Assembly (NCBI RefSeq): GCF_900107775.1
Contig: NZ_FNRF01000002.1
Span: 727,518 to 791,517, forward strand
Source of the DNA: Xylanibacter ruminicola
GTDB taxonomy: Bacteria; Bacteroidota; Bacteroidia; Bacteroidales; Bacteroidaceae
Length of the DNA: 64,000 nucleotides
Reading direction: 5' to 3'
Numbering within the stretch: the first letter of the stretch is position 1; the number at the start of each line of letters is the position of its first letter. The translations under genes and the position numbers were made by a program. Of this stretch, positions 37,671-46,377 are shown one piece after another. The notes below the pieces were generated by a model that saw nothing but the letters and a program-made list of their open reading frames with translations, searched no databases and was not told where the DNA came from.

Positions 37671-39544
37671 TATCTTATATTTTTTAAAATTATATCACCA
37701 ATAGCTTTTGCCATTAAAGGAGGTACCGCATTCCCAACAAGGGTATATTGAGGTATATCTTTCTTTCTCATATCGCCGCCTGTCGTACGTTTACCTTGAA
37801 ATACAAAAGAATCGTCGAAGGATTGAAGTCGAGCCATTTCTCTCACCGTCATGGCACGACATGCAGAATAATGTATAAAATCATCTGGCATTGTCACAAC
37901 AGTTGGAGATTGTCCGAGAGGATTCAACACTGTATAATTACGTTTGTTTGACATTACATTTTGCTCTCTTAATTCATTTTTACACGCATCATTATATTCT
38001 CCATGTTTAACTATTATCTCCAATCTGGTCTTTACGTCATCATTTTGAAGGCTAGTTTGATGATTATATAAATGACATCCCTCCATTACTTTTCCAGATC
38101 TTAGATCATCCAAATTCTTAACATAGAAAGGAGCGCTATCCATATCGAATCTAAAACCAAGCCTTCCTATACGACTCCAGTCAGAATATAGTGTATGACA
38201 TTTTTCACTTCCTATTGAACTATCCGCATTGCGATACTTTATCTGCGGCAAATAACGATTATCAACTTTTACTCTTTCATATTCAGTTCTCTCCTCTCCA
38301 TTACCAATAAAATCCAAATCTGCAATTGCTTCATAAACAGTTACCTTGTCTTTTTTATCTATTGTTGCAGGAATGTTATCAATTAATGGTTGATCTTTTC
38401 TACAACCAATAAAAAGAACTCGTTCTCTATTCTGAGGAACTCCATAATCAGACGAATTAACTACTATAGGAGATTCAATTTGGTACAAACGAATATCTCT
38501 GGTTAATTCGTATAGTTCTTCGGCAATGTCGTTTTCTGCATATTCTTTTATTGTAGTAAAACATTCATCAAGTGATAGTGGGAACAATCCTATCATATCA
38601 ACCAATTCAGACACATCTTCCTGATAGTCTTCAAAATCTTCTATTCGACCAAATGCTCCTCGTATATTGTTAATAATATAATCATCATCCAAAAATTCGA
38701 TAAATTTATTCATTGGCTTGACAAAATAATCGTTATCAATATATGCCTCTGTTTTTTCCTGAATGATTGCATTAATTATTGACTCACGTTCTTTGCTTCT
38801 TCTCAACAGATTCAAACCATGACGTATGGTATTAACATTCCGATCACTTCTGCTGGTTTGATACGCCAATTGTTTTGTTAAAGATTTATATTGCGCCTCA
38901 ATCAACTGAATAAAATCATTTCTATAAACCTCATCATTAGTATCATCTGCAAGTTCCATTTTAATTTTTGCGATAATACAAGAATGAACGAAGTCTGATT
39001 TCATTGGAGTTTTTTCAAGAAAACCAAGAAGTCTTGGAACTTCTTTATCATCAATGATAGATCTTATCTCATTCATTACGGCCTCCTTAAATTTGCCTTT
39101 ATCTTTCGTTAAGATTCCTGCAACATTTTCCATAACAAAGTATTTAGGACGTAATTTACGAATTACTTTCAGATAATGCAAGAAAAGATTATCACGCTTA
39201 TCATATAATTTTCTTCTTCCACCCAAACTGAACGACTGACAACTAGGTCCTCCTGTAACAACATCAATTTCTTTATTTCCAATCTTTTCTAACAAATGAG
39301 GAAGGAATGAATCAGACATAATATCCTCTGTTATAAACTCTGTACTGAGACCTAACTGGCAATTGTATCTCACTTTATGTGTAAGTTCGCAATTGCTATT
39401 TATATCACTTGCTAAAATAAAATCAAAATATCTATTCTCGGTATAAGACTGTAGAAATCCTTCGCTAATGCCACCTGCACCAGCAAAAAGATCAATAAAT
39501 GTAATAGGAGTTTTATTTTGTATAAACTCTAGTTTTTCTGCCAT
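37670..39544 (-). CDS. DNA (cytosine-5) methyltransferase, long form
   Basis: Protein of 624 residues. C5-methylase motifs in order: I FIDLFAGAGGISEGF, IV GGPSCQSFS with catalytic Cys, VI YFVMENVAGI, VIII NSSDYGVPQNRERVLFIG, IX AMTVREMARLQSFDD, X LVGNAVPPLMAKAIG. Typical members have 330-430 residues; here an acidic helical insert of roughly 200 residues lies between motifs VI and VIII, which may carry target recognition or partner contacts. It methylates cytosine in an unknown site. Adjoins DUF6339-like gene with 3 nt between them. Confidence 0.93.
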   Translation of the reverse strand: MAEKLEFIQNKTPITFIDLFAGAGGISEGFLQSYTENRYFDFILASDINSNCELTHKVRYNCQLGLSTEFITEDIMSDSFLPHLLEKIGNKEIDVVTGGPSCQSFSLGGRRKLYDKRDNLFLHYLKVIRKLRPKYFVMENVAGILTKDKGKFKEAVMNEIRSIIDDKEVPRLLGFLEKTPMKSDFVHSCIIAKIKMELADDTNDEVYRNDFIQLIEAQYKSLTKQLAYQTSRSDRNVNTIRHGLNLLRRSKERESIINAIIQEKTEAYIDNDYFVKPMNKFIEFLDDDYIINNIRGAFGRIEDFEDYQEDVSELVDMIGLFPLSLDECFTTIKEYAENDIAEELYELTRDIRLYQIESPIVVNSSDYGVPQNRERVLFIGCRKDQPLIDNIPATIDKKDKVTVYEAIADLDFIGNGEERTEYERVKVDNRYLPQIKYRNADSSIGSEKCHTLYSDWSRIGRLGFRFDMDSAPFYVKNLDDLRSGKVMEGCHLYNHQTSLQNDDVKTRLEIIVKHGEYNDACKNELREQNVMSNKRNYTVLNPLGQSPTVVTMPDDFIHYSACRAMTVREMARLQSFDDSFVFQGKRTTGGDMRKKDIPQYTLVGNAVPPLMAKAIGDIILKNIR

Positions 39545-39547
39545 ATC

Positions 39548-40423
39548 TTATTTTCTCTTACGTTTTTTATTCTTTTTATGCTTCTTTTTCTTAGATGTGA
39601 TGCCTGCTGCAGCCATTGCTTCGTCACGTTCTTTCTTCTCTTTCTTGCGGTCACCAACACTCTTAATGTATTCGCGATTGTCATCAAGGAAATTATAAAA
39701 ATCCTCCTCAGAATAAACACCAATATCGATAACACCACCAAGTTTATTGATTAGCTGAATACACTTATCTGTACGATACTCAAAGTGTTTGTCGAATACT
39801 GAAGAAGCAGGATCAGAATCTTTTTTCTTCAGTTCGTCCATATAGAATTTAAGAATGCCTCGTACGGCAGCAGGATTACTCATTACATACGTAGCTGCGC
39901 CAATACCTCTATCACGCAGTTTCTGTATGGAGAAGAGGAACTGTGTGTAGGTATAATCGTATGTACCATCTTCTTGTTTTATTGCGCTACACTTGAACGA
40001 CCAGTATAAACCCTCAAGCCAATTTCGGATACGCCCCTGTCCATAAAACCAGTGTTCCTTAACATTATTGTATGTAAGTTGTGTACCATCTCCTTTTGCC
40101 CATCTCGTACACATATATTTATAAAGAACAACATGTGACAAATACTGCCAGAAATGTGACTGTGCAGCATGTAATGGAGTCAGATTTTCATAGCTTTCAA
40201 ACAAAATCTTACCAGCATAAAAGTCATTTGCTGCCAAACAATTGTCAGCATATTCCATCATACCAGAAAGGTCTGGCTGTTCAAAACTAAGTTCCCTAAT
40301 TGCATCTTGAGATCTTGCTTCATCTTCCCATGAGAATTCTGGGTTATTGTATTTGTCGAGATTCTCGTTTATATTTGCTTCCAGATCCTCACAAAATTGA
40401 GGTGTAAATATCCGTTGTTTCAT
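39548..40423 (-). CDS. DUF6339-like protein
   Basis: Protein of 291 residues. The middle part (HAAQSHFWQYLSHVVLYKYMCTRWAKGDG and NVKEHWFYGQGRIRNWLEGLYW) looks like the DUF6339 family, which I recall as commonly encoded in phage-defence operons. The C-terminal 30 residues are almost only Lys and Arg, suggesting nucleic-acid contact. Function unknown. It lies between the methylase and another unknown gene with 3-nt gaps on both sides. Confidence 0.65.
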   Translation of the reverse strand: MKQRIFTPQFCEDLEANINENLDKYNNPEFSWEDEARSQDAIRELSFEQPDLSGMMEYADNCLAANDFYAGKILFESYENLTPLHAAQSHFWQYLSHVVLYKYMCTRWAKGDGTQLTYNNVKEHWFYGQGRIRNWLEGLYWSFKCSAIKQEDGTYDYTYTQFLFSIQKLRDRGIGAATYVMSNPAAVRGILKFYMDELKKKDSDPASSVFDKHFEYRTDKCIQLINKLGGVIDIGVYSEEDFYNFLDDNREYIKSVGDRKKEKKERDEAMAAAGITSKKKKHKKNKKRKRK

Positions 40424-40426
40424 AAT

Positions 40427-41287
40427 TTAATCCTCCATTGCTTGGTCAATTACCTTTTTAGTTTCTTCCAAAAGCATTACGTGTACATTCGATAAAGAAG
40501 CATTAGCGATATCATATATCTCGTCTAATTCCAATTTGTAATCTTCAGGAACAGGCATATCAATTTTTGAGCAGTAGTCGTCAACAATGCTCCTGAGATA
40601 GTATACCCAATCCCTATCAGAACTATAATGCTGTGGTAAAACACTTAACGCATATATCAAAGCAGGAAATACAAATGCAGCCTCAACTGCAGCTGGGCAT
40701 GTACTTTCGACACATTCAAATTCCGTCTTAGAACTTTTTGGATACTTTATTACCACTCTCTCACCATCAACAGAGTACTCAACTCTTGAAACGTCAGCAG
40801 CTTTTGTTCTAAAGATTTTACTCAAATCCGTGTCATTGTCTTGTTGTTGTAAATCAAAATTAATGCTATCTATATAGGCAATTATTCCTCCTTTAGGATA
40901 ATCAACAGCTCCTTCATAAATATCATTTACATCAAGATAATCGCAACCGTTTATATCTGTCGTAGCAATAACAAGAACTTTAACCGAAAGACGTTTATGT
41001 ACTCTTTCCGCAGGTATTCTAACTTGAAACTCTGGAGAAGACGATTCCTTCATCTGCAGGTAATATGTTTGAATACATTCAACAATACATTTATATGACG
41101 CTTTTTCTTCAGCAATCAGACGCTTAATTCCTTCATTCTCGACAGTCACAGTATAATCAAAAACAAATTCATTAGAACCTGTATCAAGATTCATTTTATG
41201 AATGCCGTCAGGCTCTGGCCCATTGAAGTCATCATTTGGCAAGCCCCATATTGGATATGGGTAAGTTGCATTTTCTCTAATTTCCAT
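40427..41287 (-). CDS. hypothetical protein coupled to the GHKL ATPase
   Basis: Protein of 286 residues, not recognised. The first half is beta-rich (TYPYPIWGLPNDDFNG, FDYTVTVENEGIKRLIAEEKASYKCIVE); the second half is helical with VEAAFVFPALIYALSVLP. It overlaps the ATPase gene by 11 nt, so they are probably translated together and act as partners. Confidence 0.6.
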   Translation of the reverse strand: MEIRENATYPYPIWGLPNDDFNGPEPDGIHKMNLDTGSNEFVFDYTVTVENEGIKRLIAEEKASYKCIVECIQTYYLQMKESSSPEFQVRIPAERVHKRLSVKVLVIATTDINGCDYLDVNDIYEGAVDYPKGGIIAYIDSINFDLQQQDNDTDLSKIFRTKAADVSRVEYSVDGERVVIKYPKSSKTEFECVESTCPAAVEAAFVFPALIYALSVLPQHYSSDRDWVYYLRSIVDDYCSKIDMPVPEDYKLELDEIYDIANASLSNVHVMLLEETKKVIDQAMED

Positions 41288-43397
41288 ATGCCTTAATAAT
41301 TAAAGTATAATTCTTGACGCTCTCAACAGGAGTGAATTTTATTACATTATTTCCTGCCGTCAAATTAAAACCCGTTATCTCATTAGAATCCATACCAGAG
41401 ATTTTACAGTTGTCTGATACACGATTTAGGGATAGTGGTATCTGGCCTGTGACACCTTGTACGAACAATTCTATACGACAGTTTGCAAAATCGCGTGGAA
41501 CTGTAAGAACAAGTTTACAAGCAAACTCGCCATCATGAAGCGGTATAAGATGTCGGTTTCTTCCATCTAATTTAATTTCGCGCATACGAACTCCGCTATC
41601 TTCTATTTCATCAGTGTTGCCTTCGAAATTTCCTTCACCACCAACAACTGGGCCATCTGGCGTTTCAGGAATTCCAAAAGGAGGAGCAGGCATAGGAGGC
41701 GCTGGATGTGGATAAGGCGGAACAGGTACTGGCGGGTCTGTAGGAGTTGGCGTAGGAGAATCTGTTTCTATAGGCGTTACACTAGGTCCAAGGTTGGTTT
41801 CATTTGATGCAACTGTTTTACCTTTAGACTTCTTTTTCTTACGTTTACCCGGAAGCGATTCAAGAATAGAAGTACGTCCATTAGCTTTAGTCACCTTTAC
41901 TCTTTCTGTAATGTTTGTAGAGGGCCAGATTGACTCAACCTCATCATCTTGTTTTTTATCACCTAATACAGAGACACGACGGTTTCGTAAAGAAACAATC
42001 GTACGTTCTTCGCTTTCTTCCTCAGGAAACATCTGTTTCTCACATGCAGAAATAAATGAATCTATTTCTTGAAGAACTTTAGCTGCAGTTTTTTGGTATT
42101 CCTTAGACTCGCCACGTAGTTCTCCTAAATCCCATTTATCATGAGTCACGTTTTCCATACGTCTAAGGTATTTGCTTCCATCTCCATCACACAAGAATAG
42201 AGCATAATATCCCTTATTATTCCTCCCTCGTTTTACCTCAACAACCATATTATTATCTCTCATGTAGACAATACTATCCCTAGAATTGGCTTGCCTAATA
42301 GAATCAGATTTCCACATGTAGAGCGTTGCATGACCAATTGTTTCGAATTGTCCCAATGAACTATCGGAAGTATCAAACTCCCTATGATTATCATCAGAAT
42401 TTATATTACAAAGAACTTCTTTATAATAAGGACGAGGATTAAATAATAGCTCAGGAGTTCTTGTTCGTCTGATGTCCAACTCACCCTCTTCTTGAAAACA
42501 TTCTTCAATTTTATTACAAATGTTGTCACAACTAAATTCTTCACCGCATACATCTACAAGTAACTTATTATCTTTTATTGCTTTAAAGAAACTGCGAAGT
42601 ATCTCTTTACGCATAACCTTAATGTCCTCTTCATTGTATTCCATTCCCAAAACGTATGCATCCGTTCCTGGTTCTTCTCTAAGAAATGCTTCTGGAATAG
42701 AATCTCCTGAATCAGGTCTGGTACCATTGTTGCTGTCGTAAAATGCCACATTTTCATATAATTGAACAGTTCCATCTTCATCTTTAAAAAGATGGTCACA
42801 TAATTTAACGACACCCTCTCCATACGTTTTCCCTTCAGTTGTCTTTGTCGAATAATAAACAGCATTGATACCAGAATTGACAAATCCCACTGTTTTACCA
42901 AGGCCATGACTACCACCAGCATGTTCAGAGTCTTTATAGCTAGAACTTGAAGATCTAACACACGACTTGAACTTACTTGGTTTGAATCTTTCAGTCTCAT
43001 ATGGCATACCAAGGGTATTGTAATCTGATACCTTCAAATAGCCAATACTACCCCAATTCACGCGCTCGTTCAAATACTCATATTTTTCGTAATAAGGGTC
43101 TTTACCATTCTCAATAGAACGACACATATTACTACATGATTTTAGTCTTTCTAACAATGAGATGATTAATTCTGGATATTGACTACAATCTAAAGTGTCA
43201 TAAGAAAAAGACACTTTAACTGGTTCATCAGACAAATCTGGATCATGGGCATCAAGAGAATTTTGAATATACTCGCGAACCAAACAACGCAGTTTATTTG
43301 CAAAGAAGAAAGAAAGAGATGAGTCCTCTCTGCCCTGATTCATTGAAGCATCATTTCTAATTATAAAATTCCATTTACAACTCAGGTCCTTAATCAT
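41277..43397 (-). CDS. GHKL (MORC/MutL-like) ATPase of an R-M system
   Basis: Protein of 706 residues. GHKL ATPase motifs: N box LVREYIQNSLDAHDP, second motif LKVSDYNTLGM (a variant of DxGxGM), and third motif GGSHGLGKTVGF. A middle region follows, then a proline-rich linker (PTPTDPPVPVPPYP type) and a beta-rich C-terminal domain (ELFVQGVTG, LTAGNNVIKFTPV). GHKL ATPases of this sort in restriction-modification operons were described as relatives of eukaryotic MORC proteins (Iyer and colleagues). It could act as an ATP-driven clamp that recruits the nucleases. First gene of the operon. Confidence 0.82.
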   Translation of the reverse strand: MIKDLSCKWNFIIRNDASMNQGREDSSLSFFFANKLRCLVREYIQNSLDAHDPDLSDEPVKVSFSYDTLDCSQYPELIISLLERLKSCSNMCRSIENGKDPYYEKYEYLNERVNWGSIGYLKVSDYNTLGMPYETERFKPSKFKSCVRSSSSSYKDSEHAGGSHGLGKTVGFVNSGINAVYYSTKTTEGKTYGEGVVKLCDHLFKDEDGTVQLYENVAFYDSNNGTRPDSGDSIPEAFLREEPGTDAYVLGMEYNEEDIKVMRKEILRSFFKAIKDNKLLVDVCGEEFSCDNICNKIEECFQEEGELDIRRTRTPELLFNPRPYYKEVLCNINSDDNHREFDTSDSSLGQFETIGHATLYMWKSDSIRQANSRDSIVYMRDNNMVVEVKRGRNNKGYYALFLCDGDGSKYLRRMENVTHDKWDLGELRGESKEYQKTAAKVLQEIDSFISACEKQMFPEEESEERTIVSLRNRRVSVLGDKKQDDEVESIWPSTNITERVKVTKANGRTSILESLPGKRKKKKSKGKTVASNETNLGPSVTPIETDSPTPTPTDPPVPVPPYPHPAPPMPAPPFGIPETPDGPVVGGEGNFEGNTDEIEDSGVRMREIKLDGRNRHLIPLHDGEFACKLVLTVPRDFANCRIELFVQGVTGQIPLSLNRVSDNCKISGMDSNEITGFNLTAGNNVIKFTPVESVKNYTLIIKAYGN

Positions 43398-43464
43398 AGA
43401 TTCTACTCCGTTTATTTTAAAAAATCATATTCATAAATATTCCTTAATTTAAAAACAATAATGC

Positions 43465-43925
43465 CCTCCTCTTCGCTTGGAAGAGAAGGGCGTGAAAAGA
43501 TAGATTGATGACACTGGGGCCTAGCACAACCGCATCAGACAACAACCATTCAGTCCACGCCCTATTTGAGAGCGCGAACATCCATTGCCTTGTCTGACTG
43601 ATGCTATTTGCGGAGGTGCTAGTTCCAGTGTGTCAGTCTAATCAAGGATGTTCAAGACTCGAAAGCCTATATTACATTTCTAATATTATTCCTCATATTG
43701 TTGGTCGACTTTATGAAATTATTACTCTTGTTTCTTAGTTATTCGCCAAACATAAAAAAGCATACCCGATTCCCTCGTGTTCCAGAATTCGGGTAGTCGA
43801 CCAAGAAGACCCTGAAGAGAGAACAATTGGGAAGGGTATGCCATAACGGCACACCTTACTCCCAAGGTTTCTCATCAATGTTTGGTCGACTTTTGAATTC
43901 TAAACCTTAGTCATAAGATATGTAT
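43465..43925 (-). ncRNA. structured leader or tandem RNA units upstream of the R-M operon
   Basis: No protein gene fits here. On the minus strand two tandem units each open with AAGTCGACCAA (near 43880-43892 and 43711-43721) and end in hairpins followed by T runs. Unit 1: GCATACCC / GGGTATGC ending at six T (near 43755). Unit 2: GCCCTTCTCTTC / GAAGAGGAGGGC ending in GTTTTT (near 43457). Further pairings: TGACACACTGG...CCAGTGTCA, CTAGCAC/GTGCTAG, GCATCAG/CTGATGC, CACGCCCT/AGGGCGTG and GAACATCC/GGATGTTC, some of which compete. A possible promoter TATTTTGC lies at 43938-43946. Confidence 0.5.
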
Positions 43926-44024
43926 CTTATAATCAGCAAAATATGCACCGCACCGTATCAGCCCTGTTCACTCCAGAACCGCTGCGTGCTGTTTTTACAC
44001 AAGCACAGACGGAACGATTGCACT

Positions 44025-44106
44025 GCAAAAGTACAACAAATTTCGCATCCTGCAAAACAAAACACAGATTATTTTTGGCGGTTTGCAAAATTCCATGTAC
44101 ATTTGC
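44025..44106. promoter_or_regulatory. divergent promoter module, copy 2
   Basis: Left-facing TACTTTTGC (44025-44033) and right-facing TACATTTGC (44098-44106). In between is the palindrome TTTCGCATCCTGCAAAA (44041-44057). The left promoter points toward the structured region and the R-M operon; the right one drives the small RNA. Confidence 0.6.
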
Positions 44107-44112
44107 AGCCAA

Positions 44113-44227
44113 ATTGGTATTAAGTTTGTATAATCGCAGTGATGCGAAAATGAAATTTGGTTTAATTAAAAAGTTTTTTAAAGTAATTCATAAAGAGGAA
44201 TCAGCAGCGATGCTCATTCCTCATTTT
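44113..44227 (+). ncRNA. candidate small RNA, repeat family copy 2
   Basis: Upstream hairpin TCGCA-GTGA-TGCGA (44134-44147), terminal hairpin GAGGAAT...ATTCCTC (44195-44222) followed by ATTTTT. A 36-residue open frame inside (MKFGLIKKFF...) is not conserved in the other copies. The hairpin overlaps the last six codons and the stop of the convergent Nudix gene. Confidence 0.6.
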
Positions 44228-44602
44228 TATCTCATCAACTACCACCAAATCGGCTGGTAACCAATCTACACAATCAAGTTGATCTATAGTTAGCCAGCGT
44301 GCAGCCTCGTGCTCTTTAAGCGTTAACGCCCCACTCACTACACTACACCAGAAGCAATGCATAGTTAAATGAAACTTAGGATAATCCCACTCTACGGTTT
44401 TAACCAACCGCTCCACTGTGATTTTTGTTTCCAGCTCTTCCCAAATTTCACGCTTCAACGATTCTTCGGGCGTTTCGCCAGGTTCCATTTTGCCCCCAGG
44501 AAACTCCCATCCATCTTTCATATCGCCGTATCCTCGCTGCGTGGCAAAAATGCGACCAGCCTCATCGTGTATAATCGCTGCTACTACTTCAATCTGTTTC
44601 AT
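44201..44602 (-). CDS. Nudix hydrolase, MutT-like (paralogue 1)
   Basis: Protein of 133 residues. Nudix box GGKMEPGETPEESLKREIWEEL is complete apart from normal variation; the start KQIEVVAAII and end AARWLTIDQLDCVDWLPADL match (deoxy)nucleoside triphosphate pyrophosphohydrolases that remove oxidised nucleotides. Its last residues MRNEHRC and stop TGA are encoded by the antisense of the repeat hairpin. Left-facing promoter TACTTTTGT (near 44607-44615). Confidence 0.88.
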   Translation of the reverse strand: MKQIEVVAAIIHDEAGRIFATQRGYGDMKDGWEFPGGKMEPGETPEESLKREIWEELETKITVERLVKTVEWDYPKFHLTMHCFWCSVVSGALTLKEHEAARWLTIDQLDCVDWLPADLVVVDEIKMRNEHRC

Positions 44603-44699
44603 AATCGGCTACAAAAGTAGCATTTATTTCACTAAAAACTAAATATTTTCCAAAATTATTTGGAACGTATCGGAATTATTCTTATCTTTGCAGCGTCAA

Positions 44700-44806
44700 A
44701 AGTTTACTTTTGGCTATCCGGGTAAGTTTCCCGCGAGGGAGCAAGACTTTATCGACACTACTCCAAATTTTAAAAGAGCTACTCAAATGAGTGGCTCTTT
44801 TAATTT
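44700..44806 (+). ncRNA. candidate small RNA of different sequence, same architecture
   Basis: Right-facing -7 TATCTTTGC (44686-44694). Contains CCGGGTAAG and CCCGCGAGGG segments, and ends in a 13-bp stem AAAAGAGCTACTC (44772-44784) / GAGTGGCTCTTTT (44789-44801) followed by AATTT. It stops exactly at the end of the convergent nuclease-like gene. No peptide of note. Confidence 0.55.
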
Positions 44807-45425
44807 ATCTTGTATATCGTATAATAAATGTTCTAAAGAATTTATTATCATCGAGAGTCTTACGAGTTACTGATAATTGTTTTTTTCCCTTAAACACCAA
44901 AACCTCGAGTGCGTTTCTATTATACTCAAAATAGCTTTTAATCGTACGAGCTAATGCACTAGGATTATAGTCAACCGTCATATACAAAAGTACTCGATTG
45001 GTTTGACCAATAGACTCCTTTAATCGGTTATCGACAGAGTTGCTACCTGATATCGTCTTCAGGTCGAACATCTTAAACACGCCTTTTCGTTCGAAGATAA
45101 AATCGGCAGTTCTAATGCCTTTAGGGTTGGGAAGGATGAATACACGATAGCAATGTTCTACTGCCTTGCGGGCTGCATTAAGCAGATTTTCGAAATCTGC
45201 ATCCTGCTCACCACCAACGCTATATATCCCCGTTTCACCATTAATCGGCGTAAATGCTCTATGAGCTGCTATATACTTAAGTTGGGTTACAAATGCTGAA
45301 CCATGCAAAGTATGCAAATCTTCCAGCAAGGTATCAAGATCCCTTGTTGGTGGCTCTGAAACTATCCACTCTGAAGAGAAATCCTCTTCAAGTATTTCGT
45401 ATTCTACAATATCTTCTTGTATCAT
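44805..45425 (-). CDS. nuclease-like protein resembling CdiA C-terminal tRNase/PD-(D/E)xK domains
   Basis: Protein of 206 residues from ATG 45425 (MIQEDIVEYEILEEDF); the longer frame crosses the promoter TATCTTTGC. C-terminal ~110 residues: GIRTADFIFERKGVFKMFDLKTISGS, then KESIGQTNRVLLYM. The D...DLK pattern and the following helices are like the CdiA-C/phage head-protein nuclease fold. No immunity gene is evident beside it. It may be a free-standing nuclease; confidence is moderate. Confidence 0.5.
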   Translation of the reverse strand: MIQEDIVEYEILEEDFSSEWIVSEPPTRDLDTLLEDLHTLHGSAFVTQLKYIAAHRAFTPINGETGIYSVGGEQDADFENLLNAARKAVEHCYRVFILPNPKGIRTADFIFERKGVFKMFDLKTISGSNSVDNRLKESIGQTNRVLLYMTVDYNPSALARTIKSYFEYNRNALEVLVFKGKKQLSVTRKTLDDNKFFRTFIIRYTR

Positions 45426-45594
45426 ATATTCTGGTTGATATCCAAGTGCAAAGATACAACATTTTGAACAAATAAACAAACAATTATTGATAATTATTTT
45501 GCATAGATCTAAACAATCCAAATTCGATCTAAACTGATCAAATTACTTTGGTCGCTTCGTCGGGATCTTCTACCTTTGCGGCAAAAAAAGAACT

Positions 45595-46188
45595 ATGAGT
45601 AATCCTGCTTTTATGTCCGTTAGCATCGTGGGCGATAGGCGACAAATGAGGTCGCTGTATCAAAAGATGTATAGATTACAGAATCGAAAAAAGCCATTAG
45701 TAGAGAATGGCTTTTATTACCCCAAACGTTGGCTGGGCAATCTGGTGGTTAGATTGGGCGCCGATTGGCGCGATATGGATTGTAGAGGCACTTGGGATAA
45801 TTTGCAACTGAATGATAAAGAACTATACTTCTTTACCGAATCTGCTTGGCACCCGCCTTTCGATGTGCTGCGACTTATTAAGAAGGTGTATCCTGGTCTG
45901 GAGATATACTTTTCGGCTGAAGGGGATGACTGGGATAGCTACCTAACCAACGATGCAGAAGGACGTTTCCACCCCACCCGATATGCGTTTGATTTGCCCA
46001 GCGACATTGAGTATTGTGATACAATAGAAGAAGTAGCCGAGAAGTTATCAGACTTTATCGGCCATCCAATCGAACCAACTAAAGAGGCAGTTTTTGCTGC
46101 GGCTGAAGAATGGGATGAGAATGAAGAGCGTATTGATGACTCTATCAACCTAAAAGAATTCGAAGTTGTAAGCCTTGATGAAGTATAA
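45595..46188 (+). CDS. YubB/Api92-like ferredoxin-like domain protein
   Basis: Protein of 197 residues. N-terminal IVGDRRQMRSLYQKMYRL, then WLGNLVVRLGADW, RGTWDNLQL, FTESAWHPPFDVLRLIKKVYPGLEIYFSAEGDDW resemble YubB/Api92 domains found on plasmids and mobile elements. The C-terminus is acidic. Function unknown. Divergent from the nuclease-like gene, own promoter TACCTTTGC. Confidence 0.65.
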   Translation: MSNPAFMSVSIVGDRRQMRSLYQKMYRLQNRKKPLVENGFYYPKRWLGNLVVRLGADWRDMDCRGTWDNLQLNDKELYFFTESAWHPPFDVLRLIKKVYPGLEIYFSAEGDDWDSYLTNDAEGRFHPTRYAFDLPSDIEYCDTIEEVAEKLSDFIGHPIEPTKEAVFAAAEEWDENEERIDDSINLKEFEVVSLDEV

Positions 46189-46210
46189 TCAGCCCCGTGG
46201 GTACAACAAT

Positions 46211-46276
46211 TTTCGCATCTAGCAAAACAAAAAGTAGATTTTATTTGGTGATTTGCAAAAAACCGTGTACTTTTGC
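46211..46276 (+). promoter_or_regulatory. promoter module, copy 3
   Basis: Palindrome-like TTTCGCATCTAGCAAAA (46211-46227) and right-facing TACTTTTGC (46268-46276). The left-facing -7 element is lost here (GGGTACAAC). Confidence 0.55.
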
Positions 46277-46282
46277 AGCAAA

Positions 46283-46377
46283 GTATTCCTTAGTTATCGC
46301 TGTAATGCGAGAAACTATGCTTTTCAAAATTTTTCATATTTTAAAGAGGAATCAGCAGCGATGCTCATTCCTTTTTT
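46283..46377 (+). ncRNA. candidate small RNA, repeat family copy 3
   Basis: Upstream hairpin TCGC-TGTAAT-GCGA (46297-46310), terminal hairpin AGGAAT...ATTCCT (46347-46371) with six T. The terminal hairpin lies inside the 3' part of the convergent 61-residue gene. Confidence 0.6.

Noticed and set aside
44151..44260. Peptide read through small RNA copy 2
   Set aside because: The frame is not kept in other copies, whereas the hairpin is; it would run into antisense of the Nudix gene.
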